Assembly (NCBI GenBank): GCA_002479805.1
Contig: DLPB01000018.1
Coordinates: 8,836-26,083 of the forward strand
Reading direction: 5' to 3'
Length of the DNA stretch: 17,248 nucleotides
Source of the DNA: Micrococcales bacterium UBA7469
GTDB taxonomy: Bacteria; Actinomycetota; Actinomycetes; Actinomycetales; Microbacteriaceae
Shown here: piece after piece, positions 1-7,408 of the stretch
Layout: each line of letters opens with the position of its first letter
How positions within the stretch are numbered: the stretch's first letter is position 1
The notes under the pieces: model-generated
What the model was told of the DNA's origin: nothing
The model's input: only the letters and a program-made list of their open reading frames with translations
Databases searched by the model: none
Program-made: the position numbers and the translations under genes

Positions 1-248
1 TTGCAACTTGCCCAGCGCACCGAAGCACCAAGTGCAGTCAAGGTCTCAATCAGCACAGCGGTCTGCACGGTCATGTGCAGCGAACCCGCGATGCGAGCGC
101 CCTTTAGCGGTTGCGATGGACCGAACTCTTTGCGCAGTGCCATTAGGCCCGGCATTTCCGCTTCGGCAAGACGAATCTGGTGCCTGCCGGATTCGGCTAG
201 CGATAGGTCAGCAACTTTGAAATCAAACTGGGTTAAGGTTTGGGACAT
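1..248 (-). CDS. ahcY: Adenosylhomocysteinase, 5' part only
   Basis: S-adenosyl-L-homocysteine hydrolase splits SAH into adenosine and homocysteine in the cytosol, clearing the product inhibitor of methyltransferases and feeding the methionine cycle. Only about 82 N-terminal residues lie in the window; the rest runs off the left edge. Reading the minus strand from the ATG at 248-246 gives MSQTLTQFDFKVADLSLAES and later LHMTVQTAVLIETLTALGA followed by VRWASC, the characteristic N-terminal substrate-domain signature of this enzyme. A GAGAGG ribosome binding site lies just upstream (spacing about 7). It starts 19 bases after the manB stop, so it is probably the downstream gene of a manB-ahcY operon. 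Identification is strong despite truncation; the NAD-binding domain cannot be seen. Confidence 0.95.
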   Translation of the reverse strand, partial: MSQTLTQFDFKVADLSLAESGRHQIRLAEAEMPGLMALRKEFGPSQPLKGARIAGSLHMTVQTAVLIETLTALGASVRWASC

Positions 249-267
249 TTAGGGCCTCTCGGATCGG

Positions 268-1668
268 TTAGCCATTCCGGATTATCTGGATGGCTTGGTC
301 ACGAATCTTTTCCATCGAGGCCTCGTGGTTTGATTCGACATTAAGTCTAAGCAATGGTTCGGTGTTTGACGAGCGAACATTGAACCAGAACCAATTTTCT
401 TTATCTCCGGAGCTGAAGGTATAGCCATCAAAGTGCTCAACGCTGCACTGCGGGAACGCTTCTCGCAACCGCTGGATCGCAGCTGGAACATCGGAAACGG
501 TGGAGTTGATCTCACCAGAGGAGAAATAAGGACTAAAGCTCTTGGACAACTCACTCATCGTGCCCTGGTATTGCCCCAGCTCGCTGATTAGGTGCAGAGC
601 TGCCAGCATTCCGTTGTCAGCTCCCCAGAAATCCCGGAAGTAGTAGTGAGCGGAGTGCTCGCCACCGAACACCGCATTGGTTGCCGCCATCTGCTCTTTG
701 ATCAGCGAGTGGCCAACCTTGGTTCGAACTGGCGTTGCTCCGGCCTGACGGATGCGCTCCTCAACAACTTTTGAGGTGAGCAGGTTGTGCAGCACGGTGA
801 TGTTCGATTCACCCAGCGCTTTGACGCGTTCAATCTCACGAATCGAAACAATCGCGGCGAGCGCCGAAGGGCTAACCAGCCCCCCGCGCTCATCGACCGC
901 GAAACAGCGGTCGGCATCGCCATCGAATGCCAAACCAAGATCTGCCCCGTGTTCAACCACTGCCTTTTGCAAATCCCTCAGGTTCTCAACCTGCAGCGGG
1001 TTTGCCTCGTGGTTCGGGAAGGTGCCATCCAGCTCAAAGTAAAGCGGCACAATCTCGAGATTGAGAGCTGGCAAGCCGGCAGCATCCTCGAGCACCAGTG
1101 GAACCGTGAAGCCTCCCATGCCATTTGCGGCATCGACCACAATCTTGAGCCTGCGAGTCTTCGATAGATCCACCAGCTCTCTGAGGTATTCCACATACTC
1201 ACGCGTGAGATTGATCTCTTCACTTGATCCCGTGGTTGCCAGCTGCTCAATCCCGGAATCGAAATAGCTTTGGGCTCGGTCTCTAATTGCGGCAAGCCCC
1301 GAGTCCAGTCCAATGCCCTTGGCACCCGCTCGGGAAAACTTCATACCGTTATAGCTAGCCGGGTTGTGGCTGGCGGTAAACATCACAGATGGCAAATCGA
1401 GCTTGCCGGATGCAAAGTAGGTCATATCCGTGGAGCAAAGCCCGAGCATAAGCGGATTGCCGCCGCGCTTGACTGCACCTTCGGCAAAAGCCCTCGCAAA
1501 CTCAGGAGAGCTATCGCGCATGTCGTGACCGATGACCAACTGCTTGCCCCTGAGCTCAAGTTCGTCCACGAATGCAGCGCCGAAGGCTGCCACCACGTCC
1601 TCGGTGAGCTGAGAGCCGACCAGGCCTCGAACGTCATAGGTCTTTACGAAATCTTGGAAATTGATCAC
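268..1668 (-). CDS. manB: Phosphomannomutase/phosphoglucomutase ManB
   Basis: Alpha-D-phosphohexomutase that interconverts mannose-6-P and mannose-1-P (often also glucose phosphates), supplying GDP-mannose for envelope glycans. The 466-residue product matches the usual length of actinobacterial ManB. Visible motifs in order: KTYDVRGLVG near the N-terminus; the phosphoserine loop TASHNP with catalytic Ser100; the metal loop DGDADR at 249-254; the sugar-recognition loop GGEHS at 335-339; the phosphate-binding loop RSSNTEP at 432-438. I chose the GTG at 1668 because AAAGAGAG lies 8 bases upstream and the product then begins just before the conserved KTYDVRG; an in-frame TTG at 1716 would add 16 unconserved residues. 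ahcY follows 19 bases downstream. In M. tuberculosis the orthologue (Rv3257c, as I recall) also sits next to the zincin-like gene and whiB2. Confidence 0.95.
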   Translation of the reverse strand: MINFQDFVKTYDVRGLVGSQLTEDVVAAFGAAFVDELELRGKQLVIGHDMRDSSPEFARAFAEGAVKRGGNPLMLGLCSTDMTYFASGKLDLPSVMFTASHNPASYNGMKFSRAGAKGIGLDSGLAAIRDRAQSYFDSGIEQLATTGSSEEINLTREYVEYLRELVDLSKTRRLKIVVDAANGMGGFTVPLVLEDAAGLPALNLEIVPLYFELDGTFPNHEANPLQVENLRDLQKAVVEHGADLGLAFDGDADRCFAVDERGGLVSPSALAAIVSIREIERVKALGESNITVLHNLLTSKVVEERIRQAGATPVRTKVGHSLIKEQMAATNAVFGGEHSAHYYFRDFWGADNGMLAALHLISELGQYQGTMSELSKSFSPYFSSGEINSTVSDVPAAIQRLREAFPQCSVEHFDGYTFSSGDKENWFWFNVRSSNTEPLLRLNVESNHEASMEKIRDQAIQIIRNG

Positions 1669-1676
1669 TGCGCGAA

Positions 1677-1684
1677 CTCTCTTT
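1677..1684 (-). promoter_or_regulatory. Ribosome binding site of manB (decides the start)
   Basis: On the minus strand AAAGAGAG is followed by an 8-base spacer and then GTG at 1668. This supports the GTG start over the longer reading from TTG at 1716, which has no purine-rich site in front of it. Confidence 0.6.
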
Positions 1685-1709
1685 GGCTTTAGCGTGCCAA
1701 GAATACAAT
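1683..1709 (+). promoter_or_regulatory. Candidate promoter of the zincin-like gene; predicts a leaderless mRNA
   Basis: A good -10 hexamer TACAAT (5 of 6 to TATAAT) spans 1704-1709. The best -35 is a weak TTGGCT at 1683-1688 with a short 15-base spacer. Transcription starting about 7 bases after the -10 would begin at the A of the ATG at 1716, and there is no Shine-Dalgarno sequence upstream of that ATG. A leaderless transcript, common in actinobacteria, is therefore the simplest reading. The region also lies immediately upstream of the divergent manB, for which I see no convincing promoter. Confidence 0.45.
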
Positions 1710-1715
1710 GAGCCA

Positions 1716-2108
1716 ATGGGAATCAGGGCCTCAAGTCACCGAGACCGACACGGTCGCGGACTGCGCAGGCCACTGCCCTCCAAACTATTTCACTTCGGGG
1801 TAGCCCGGCTGGGCTTTTTTGAATCGGTGGTGCAGGAGACCTGCGAATACCTGCAAGAGAGCTATCCAGAGGATTTCAAATCGCTGAGCTGGCGCATCGA
1901 AGACGTGCCAGGGATTGTGGATGGCGAGCCAGTTCGACGCTGGAACGCCAACAAGGCTTCGATGACCGTCACGCTGTATCGCATACCCATCGAAAGATTC
2001 GGCCGGCAGCGACTGCCCGACCCCAGAATGCACATCGAGCATGCCGTGATATCGGCGGCCGCATTCCTTATTGATAAGGATCCTTGGGAGCTAATCCACC
2101 CGCACTAG
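1716..2108 (+). CDS. Zincin-like metallopeptidase family protein (DUF1025 type), probably without protease activity
   Basis: The 130-residue product starts MGIRASSHRDRHGRGLRRPL. The RDRHGRGLR...PL block, the IEDVP motif at 61-65 and the VTLYRIPIE block at 85-93 are the hallmarks of the actinobacterial members of the zincin-fold family PF06262, and position beside manB and whiB2 agrees (Rv3259 in M. tuberculosis, as I recall). In related proteobacterial proteins the C-terminal helix carries a zinc-binding HExGH; here the corresponding helix reads MHIEHAVISAAAFL, without HExxH, so hydrolysis is doubtful and a structural or regulatory role is possible. The ATG at 1716 fits the family N-terminus; it has no ribosome binding site and may be leaderless. 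Its TAG stop overlaps by four bases with the convergent DUF5719-like gene. Function unknown. Confidence 0.75.
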   Translation: MGIRASSHRDRHGRGLRRPLPSKLFHFGVARLGFFESVVQETCEYLQESYPEDFKSLSWRIEDVPGIVDGEPVRRWNANKASMTVTLYRIPIERFGRQRLPDPRMHIEHAVISAAAFLIDKDPWELIHPH

Positions 2109-3424
2109 CGGACTTGAACCTCAATATTTGAACCCAGGTTGGCATTATTAGACGGTGAAGTAACCGCGTAGCCGTTGGGATCGCTCAAAATCACGGTGGC
2201 TTGATAATTGCCGGTTGATTCTAGAACTACGGACTTGCCGGTGATCGGAACCAGCAGCTGAGAACGCGCTGGCACCGAAATGGCTTGAGTAACCTCACTG
2301 TCGGTTACCAGCACGCTAATGGCTTGTGCGCCGGGGTTGGCCAGAGCCAATTTGGCGTTGAAGTTTGGCACCGCAATCGCGGTTTTGCCACTTAGCTGCG
2401 CAACCGGAGTGAGCCATGCAAAATCCAAGCGCTGCGCGACATAGGGGTTGTAGAGCTCAGCCATCAGTTCAGCCTGGGACTGAATCAGCACCAGATAGTG
2501 ACCTTCACTTAGTTGGGGAGAAACTAAACCAAACCCCGAGGCTGGAACCTCAATTTCAACCACATCGCTATTGGTGCCGGATCCGACGAATGTCACTAGG
2601 GCCCGTGCCGATTCTGAACCGGGGTTGAATACCCGAAGCGATGCCTTAGCCAGGCCGTCGGCCAGAACTTCAAAACCTGGAATCACTAGCTCTTTTGAGG
2701 CATTAGCGGTTGGCCCTTTGAGTTCAACACCGGTGGCGGTCAACCCGACACTGGAGCGATTTTGCATCGCGACCGAAACTTTTTGCCCGGAGCTTTGGAA
2801 GTGAATGGCGAACTGAGGCTCTGCGGCAACGTAACTTGCCAGCGAAAGCTGTTGCTGCGCAAAAGGAGCCAGAGTAATCAGTTGCGAACTAGTTGCGGTT
2901 TCCAGATGGAAGGTCAACTCAACCTGAACTTCAACCGGGTTGGGATTTCCGATCAGGAGAATGCTTTCGAATCCCGTTCCGGCCATGCCATTTAGTAACC
3001 AACCCTCAGCCTGAGGCTGACCGCAATTTGTGGCAGCTAGGCCAGCCATTCGAGGTCGCTGGATCAGTTGAGACTGAGCACCAGCCAAAGCAGCTGAACC
3101 TTGTTCACCGCTTGCCATTGACAGCGAGGTTCCCTGATCAATCCGACCTGGTGGTTCTTGCGATAGCTCACCCTCACCGAGTCGATAAGTCAGATTCGCT
3201 TTGCCGATAAGCGCCAAGGAGCCCAAATCGGTGCCGTCCTTGCCGCCTAGTTCAGTGAGCGGACCCGGGCAGTAGAGCTGAAGCGGCTTGGCATCGGTAG
3301 ATACGGAAATCGCATCTTCAACCACGGCCGGAACCGGCGGAAACTCAAAACCCTGGGCAAGCCAAGCACCAGCCAGGCCAGCAAGGCTCAGGGTGGCCCC
3401 GAGAATTCGAATTGGGAGCTTCAC
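2105..3424 (-). CDS. Secreted or membrane-anchored DUF5719-like protein
   Basis: The 439-residue protein begins MKLPIRILGATLSLAGLAGA, a short positively charged start plus one hydrophobic segment (about residues 5-24), so it is exported or anchored with the bulk outside. The rest has alternating beta-type sequence rich in Ser, Val, Gly and Ala, with two cysteines (LQLYCPGPL about residue 52 and AATNCGQPQ about residue 134) that could pair. The context, directly after a large membrane glycosyltransferase in a whiB2 cluster, and the overall composition fit the actinobacterial DUF5719 family; this match is from memory. The GTG start overlaps the stop of the upstream glycosyltransferase by 4 bases (GTGA), so translation is coupled. 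A role with the glycosyltransferase in envelope assembly is inference. No enzyme motif is visible. Confidence 0.75.
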   Translation of the reverse strand: MKLPIRILGATLSLAGLAGAWLAQGFEFPPVPAVVEDAISVSTDAKPLQLYCPGPLTELGGKDGTDLGSLALIGKANLTYRLGEGELSQEPPGRIDQGTSLSMASGEQGSAALAGAQSQLIQRPRMAGLAATNCGQPQAEGWLLNGMAGTGFESILLIGNPNPVEVQVELTFHLETATSSQLITLAPFAQQQLSLASYVAAEPQFAIHFQSSGQKVSVAMQNRSSVGLTATGVELKGPTANASKELVIPGFEVLADGLAKASLRVFNPGSESARALVTFVGSGTNSDVVEIEVPASGFGLVSPQLSEGHYLVLIQSQAELMAELYNPYVAQRLDFAWLTPVAQLSGKTAIAVPNFNAKLALANPGAQAISVLVTDSEVTQAISVPARSQLLVPITGKSVVLESTGNYQATVILSDPNGYAVTSPSNNANLGSNIEVQVR

Positions 3425-6021
3425 CTAGACCCTCGCTTTCGACGGCGACCAAGGATGGCTGCTCGGGTTGGAAGCGCAAGCAGGGCAAAAGCCGCAACGA
3501 TACCGAACTGCCATGGGCGGATTGGATCTGGTTCTGCAATAGAAGGTGTCGAGTCATTCTCGCTGGTCACCTTCCACAGCACACCGTAAGAAGTGGCTCC
3601 TGCCGGCTGAAGAATATCCAGGCTCGAGATTCCAACCTCAACTTCAGGGTTGGGGGTGGCCAGCAAAACAAAGTCGACCCGAGTTTTTGCAAGCAGCGGA
3701 ACTAACTTGTCCTGATTGCCGGCAATCAAATTTGCGGTGATCTGGGCAAGGGCCGCTTTTAGCTCTGAATCCACCGGCTGGGTTGCCAACAGGGCGGATG
3801 ACATCTCAAGCTTTTGCCCACTGCCCCAGATGTAGCTTGCTTGAATTGGCTGCCCCACCTCAATCACCAAGGTTCGCAAGTTCTCATCCTGTTCGCTGGC
3901 GGCAACAACTAGCGCTGGCATTACGCGAGCTGACTGCCACCTGGGGTCCACCTGGCTGGATAATCCAAAGAACCAAGTGGAGAAAATAAGTGCGCCTGTG
4001 GCTGCTACCGCGAATACAGCACTCAGTGCCTTGAGTTTGATGCCCTGCACGCTCAAACCGGCTAAAACCAATAGGGCTAAGATCGCCGCTAGAACTAAAA
4101 CTGCACTCGATGCCAGCGGCTGGATAGTGCTCAAGGTTAAGGCTGCAATAGCGAAGCCGAAAAGCCCAAAATTGACTTTGCCGGAAGCGAAAAACCAGGC
4201 CGGCAAACTTAAGGTTGCCAAAACCCCAAGCGTCATTAGATTCTCAAAGCTCAGGACGTCGATGGGAGCACCAGAAATAGCGCTGGCGCGGGTAAGTTCG
4301 GCCCAGGCCTGATTCTCAATCGCAAAGCGAAGTAGTGGGTAGAGCACTGCAAAAGCCGGCAAAATCGCCCAAACCAAAATCACGCCGCGTCGCGGATGCG
4401 TCAGTGCACCAATCACTACCGTCACGATCATCAGAGCTGCGGCAAGCGGGGATGCTGCTGCCAGCAGGGCAAGAGCCAAACCTAAAAGCCCTGTCCAGCG
4501 CCATGCCCTGGCGCTATTGAAGGCCTCGATTGCCCTGACTAGGAAAACCAGCGCCCAGGGCAGGATGGCCGCGGCCAAAAGCTCAACCACAGCCAGATTT
4601 GATTTGAGGGTTAGTAGCTGTGGGCTAAGCGAATAGCCAAGGGAAACCAAGGTAATTACCCAAGGCTTTGCAATAAAGAGCTTGCCCAGCTGCCAAGCTC
4701 CGAAGAAGGCGATGCTGGCCGACATAAATATCAGCGCTGCAAAACCAAGTGAGGGCTCAGTTGGCCAGAGCAATCCGGCCAAGGCTAGCCACCAATTGAA
4801 AGGATCGGTTGGCAGTGCCACCGAATCCAAAACCGGAAGCGAATTTGCTGCCACAAACGGCAGCAGTCGATCCAGGCTTGAGCCAAGCGGCAATATGCCG
4901 TTAGCCGTGATAGCCCCCTGGGGAAACAGCTGAATTGAGGCGATCAGCGGTAGTAGCCCAAACCAAGCGGAGTTGCTTCGGAAAACTCCAGGTCTCGCTG
5001 AATCAATGGAGACCTCGGGCTCAACCTCAAACTTGGCCTTACGACGCAGACTGCGCTGCGCTTTGGTGGCAATAAGTGCCCCAAGCGGTTTGACCGAACC
5101 TAGCGAGCGGAATCGCTTGCGAGCCGAAAGTCTCGAAGGCAGCGAGAACCAAGCCCAAATCCATCCGGAGAACTGCGCAACTGAACGACCAGGTCTTTTC
5201 GCAAGCAAGTTTCCTGGTATTGCGAGTAGTACCAGCAGCGGCAATAGCAGGTAGATTGCAAAAACCACGACGGCTGGCAAATACAGAGCTGCAAAGTGCA
5301 GGTGGGCACGAGAAATCGCCTGACTAACACTGCCCGAGAGCCAGCTTCTGGGGCGCTTACCCTGCATCGAAAGGCCGCCATGGTGCACTCGAGCGTTCGC
5401 CTCGACCACTACTCGATAACCCGCCACCCGAGCCTTGGCGCAGAATTCCAAGTCCTGCGCTAAAACCGGTGAAGAGTCATCTAGCCCACCGAGCTGCTGC
5501 CAAACCCCCAGCGAAACCAGCATGCCCGCGGTAGAAACCGCGAGGGTGTCACCAGCTTTATCGTGCTGACCCTGGTCATATTCGCGCTGCACTAAAAGAA
5601 ATGGCCTACCGGTAGGAGTAGCGGTAAGACCGAGCTGTTGAATCTGAATGCTGTTATCGAGCTCTAAGAGCTTGGGTCCAATCACTGCCACCGAAGGCGA
5701 AATCTCGGCAGCTTGGGATAGGTATTTGAGGGCGTCTGGTTCGGCAACCGCATCCTCGTGCAGCACCCAAATCCAGCCCGGGGTTGAGGAAAGCGAATTG
5801 ATGCCGGCCTGGATAGCGGCTCCGAGTTTTAGCGGCCCAGGTTCGATGACTGAAAAGCCATAGCTAATTGCTAAATTAATAGATCTTTGGTCGCCCGCGG
5901 TCTCAACGACCACAACCTGCTGAATTGGGTGCGTTTGCTCACTCAGTGCGGCAAGCGATCTTTCAAGTAAGTCGGCTTGGGCGTGTGAAACGACTATGGC
6001 CGCTACCGAGAGCGAACCCAC
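3421..6021 (-). CDS. Large polytopic family-2 glycosyltransferase
   Basis: An 866-residue membrane protein that probably transfers a sugar to an envelope acceptor at the inner face of the membrane; donor and acceptor are unknown. Residues about 5-230 form a GT-A/GT2 domain: beta strand VAAIVVSHAQ, the strand QQVVVVE, an acidic HED at 88-90 inside WIWVLHEDAV in the place of the GT2 metal-binding motif, and AQDLEFCAKARVAGYRV matching the ED-x-E-type acceptor region. A strongly hydrophobic segment follows at about 245-275, then a basic loop, then many membrane helices through about residue 690, a soluble stretch, and a last helix before a basic tail ending RRRKRGSR. The GTG start is 6 bases after the whiB stop with only a weak ribosome binding site, suggesting coupling; its stop overlaps the next gene (GTGA). 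It belongs to the whiB-GT-DUF5719 unit. Confidence 0.85.
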   Translation of the reverse strand: MGSLSVAAIVVSHAQADLLERSLAALSEQTHPIQQVVVVETAGDQRSINLAISYGFSVIEPGPLKLGAAIQAGINSLSSTPGWIWVLHEDAVAEPDALKYLSQAAEISPSVAVIGPKLLELDNSIQIQQLGLTATPTGRPFLLVQREYDQGQHDKAGDTLAVSTAGMLVSLGVWQQLGGLDDSSPVLAQDLEFCAKARVAGYRVVVEANARVHHGGLSMQGKRPRSWLSGSVSQAISRAHLHFAALYLPAVVVFAIYLLLPLLVLLAIPGNLLAKRPGRSVAQFSGWIWAWFSLPSRLSARKRFRSLGSVKPLGALIATKAQRSLRRKAKFEVEPEVSIDSARPGVFRSNSAWFGLLPLIASIQLFPQGAITANGILPLGSSLDRLLPFVAANSLPVLDSVALPTDPFNWWLALAGLLWPTEPSLGFAALIFMSASIAFFGAWQLGKLFIAKPWVITLVSLGYSLSPQLLTLKSNLAVVELLAAAILPWALVFLVRAIEAFNSARAWRWTGLLGLALALLAAASPLAAALMIVTVVIGALTHPRRGVILVWAILPAFAVLYPLLRFAIENQAWAELTRASAISGAPIDVLSFENLMTLGVLATLSLPAWFFASGKVNFGLFGFAIAALTLSTIQPLASSAVLVLAAILALLVLAGLSVQGIKLKALSAVFAVAATGALIFSTWFFGLSSQVDPRWQSARVMPALVVAASEQDENLRTLVIEVGQPIQASYIWGSGQKLEMSSALLATQPVDSELKAALAQITANLIAGNQDKLVPLLAKTRVDFVLLATPNPEVEVGISSLDILQPAGATSYGVLWKVTSENDSTPSIAEPDPIRPWQFGIVAAFALLALPTRAAILGRRRKRGSR

Positions 6022-6027
6022 GACGGC

Positions 6028-6333
6028 TTAGGCGCGCCTGCGCAGACGGCGACGCTCGCGCTCGCTGAGGCCACCCCAGATGCCGAAGCGCTCGTCGTTC
6101 TTTAGTGCGTACTCGAGGCACTCGCTCTTTACGGTGCACTGCGCGCAGATGCGCTTTGCGTCGCGGGTCGAGCCACCCTTTTCAGGGAAGAAAGCCTCTG
6201 GGTCAGTCTGGGAGCAAAGTGCGTCTTCTTGCCACGCCAGTGGATCTGACTCGCCATCTGAATACGCTCCAGCAACCCCCAGCTTGAGCACATCGACGAA
6301 CCAGTTTGCAGGCACCTGACCTCTTTGTTCCAT
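6028..6333 (-). CDS. whiB2: WhiB-family iron-sulfur transcription regulator, WhiB2 type
   Basis: Small actinobacterial regulator that holds a [4Fe-4S] cluster and works with the principal sigma factor; WhiB/WhmD/WhiB2 members control septation and growth. The 101-residue product has the four cluster cysteines at 40, 63, 66 and 72 (C-x22-C-x2-C-x5-C), the GIWGG turn at 84-88 and a basic tail ERERRRLRRRA for DNA contact. WAxxALC-type context before the first cysteine (LAWQEDALC) and DPEAFFPEKGGS are typical. The ATG at 6333 follows AGGGG with an 8-base spacing. WhiB2 assignment rather than another paralogue rests on sequence type and on position beside the zincin-like gene and manB. It is the first gene of the unit with the glycosyltransferase and DUF5719-like genes, and its promoter carries a palindromic operator-like site. 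Confidence 0.92.
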   Translation of the reverse strand: MEQRGQVPANWFVDVLKLGVAGAYSDGESDPLAWQEDALCSQTDPEAFFPEKGGSTRDAKRICAQCTVKSECLEYALKNDERFGIWGGLSERERRRLRRRA

Positions 6334-6363
6334 GCCTAAACCCCTAATCCTTTGAATCTCGTT

Positions 6364-6399
6364 GATGTAATTACATCGGTGTAATTATGCCCTTGTCAA
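6364..6399 (-). promoter_or_regulatory. whiB promoter with overlapping palindromic operator
   Basis: Reading the minus strand, a perfect -35 TTGACA lies at 6399-6394 and a -10 TGTAAT at 6375-6370, spacing 18, giving a leader of about 30 bases to the whiB ATG. Overlaid on the -10 is a perfect 14-base palindrome GATGTAATTACATC (6364-6377). In addition TAATTACA (6368-6375) and TGTAATTA (6380-6387) form a second perfect inverted repeat around TCGG. Repressor binding here would block the polymerase; the regulator is not known from the sequence. Confidence 0.7.
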
Positions 6400-6436
6400 G
6401 TTGAATTTATTCCGGTGAAGGCAAATTGTTAGCAAA

Positions 6437-6457
6437 GCCTCAAGGTAGCCTTTAGGC
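6437..6457 (+). promoter_or_regulatory. Hairpin directly upstream of the galE start codon
   Basis: GCCT (6437-6440), AAGG (6442-6445), a TAG loop, CCTT (6449-6452) and AGGC (6454-6457) form an eight-pair stem with one C/T mismatch, ending on the base before the ATG. The only ribosome-binding-like sequence, AAGG, sits inside the stem, so the structure could limit translation if the transcript starts upstream. I could not place the galE promoter with confidence. Confidence 0.4.
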
Positions 6458-7408
6458 ATGAAGTTATTGGTAACTGGTGGTGCCGGCTACATCGGATCTC
6501 ACGTTGTAAAAGCGGCGCAGTCCGCCGGGCACTCCTGCGTGGTTGTGGACAACCTATCGACCGGCTTGACGAGTCGTATTGATTGCCCAGCACTTGAGCT
6601 GGACCTGGCCTCCCGAGACGCCTCTGCCCAGCTGGTTCAACTAATGCGCGAGCACAATTTTGATTCAGTGATCCACCTGGCAGCCCGAAAGCAGGTTGGA
6701 GAGTCAGTTCAAAAACCTGAAGAATATTTCTTGGACAACCTAGGCGGTTTGGCAAACCTGCTGCTTGCGATGCGCGAGGTTGGCCTAAAGTCTTTGGTTT
6801 TCTCGTCATCGGCAGCAACCTACGGAATGCCCGATGTAGATAAGGTCACCGAGGATTACCCTGGAGTTCCTATCAATCCATACGGTCAGACCAAGCTGAT
6901 CGGCGAAATGATGCTGAAGAATGCCGAAGTCTGGGGCCTGAGGGGCGTAAACCTCAGGTATTTCAACGTCGCCGGTGCGGCAAGCCAAGAGCTGGCCGAC
7001 ACAGCAGCGCTAAATCTGATTCCAATCGCCATCAACGCGGTCAAGGCTGGCAAGGCTCCGGTGGTTTTTGGCACCGACTACCCAACCCCTGACGGTAGCT
7101 GCATTCGAGACTATGTTCACGTCGAAGACCTGGCCCTTGCCCATCTAGCAGCGGTGGACTACCTCGCCGGCGCTAATCAAGAATTCACCACCTTCAATGT
7201 CGGCACCGGCGTTGGAGCCTCAGTCATTGAGGTTTTAGATGCACTCAAGCGTGCTAGCGGCATTGACTTTGAGGTTGCAATTGGCGAGCGCCGAGCCGGC
7301 GATCCGCCTCGACTGGTGGCCGATGTTTCGCGAATTGACCGGGTTCTGGGATTCAGAACCAAGCATGACTTGGCTTCCATCGTCCAGTCAGCTTGGGATG
7401 CTAGCTAG
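6458..7408 (+). CDS. galE: UDP-glucose 4-epimerase
   Basis: Cytosolic NAD-dependent enzyme of the extended short-chain dehydrogenase family that interconverts UDP-glucose and UDP-galactose, used for galactose catabolism and for making UDP-galactose for envelope polysaccharides. The 316-residue product shows the Rossmann motif GGAGYIGSH at 7-15, DNLSTG at 31-36 for NAD binding, HLAA at 73-76, the SSSAATYG strand at 116-123 that carries the catalytic Ser/Thr, the catalytic pair Tyr142/Lys146 in YGQTK, LRYFNVAGA at 166-174 and IRDYVHVEDLA at 217-227; all are GalE hallmarks. Length is slightly short of the typical 330. It has no strong ribosome binding site and a hairpin abuts its ATG. Its last eight bases overlap the convergent LysM gene. 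No other Leloir gene is in the window, so an envelope role beside the glycosyltransferase is plausible. Confidence 0.95.
   Translation: MKLLVTGGAGYIGSHVVKAAQSAGHSCVVVDNLSTGLTSRIDCPALELDLASRDASAQLVQLMREHNFDSVIHLAARKQVGESVQKPEEYFLDNLGGLANLLLAMREVGLKSLVFSSSAATYGMPDVDKVTEDYPGVPINPYGQTKLIGEMMLKNAEVWGLRGVNLRYFNVAGAASQELADTAALNLIPIAINAVKAGKAPVVFGTDYPTPDGSCIRDYVHVEDLALAHLAAVDYLAGANQEFTTFNVGTGVGASVIEVLDALKRASGIDFEVAIGERRAGDPPRLVADVSRIDRVLGFRTKHDLASIVQSAWDAS

Noticed and set aside
1..252. Plus-strand open frame from a TTG
   Set aside because: The minus strand encodes the unmistakable adenosylhomocysteinase N-terminus; the plus frame has no recognisable features.
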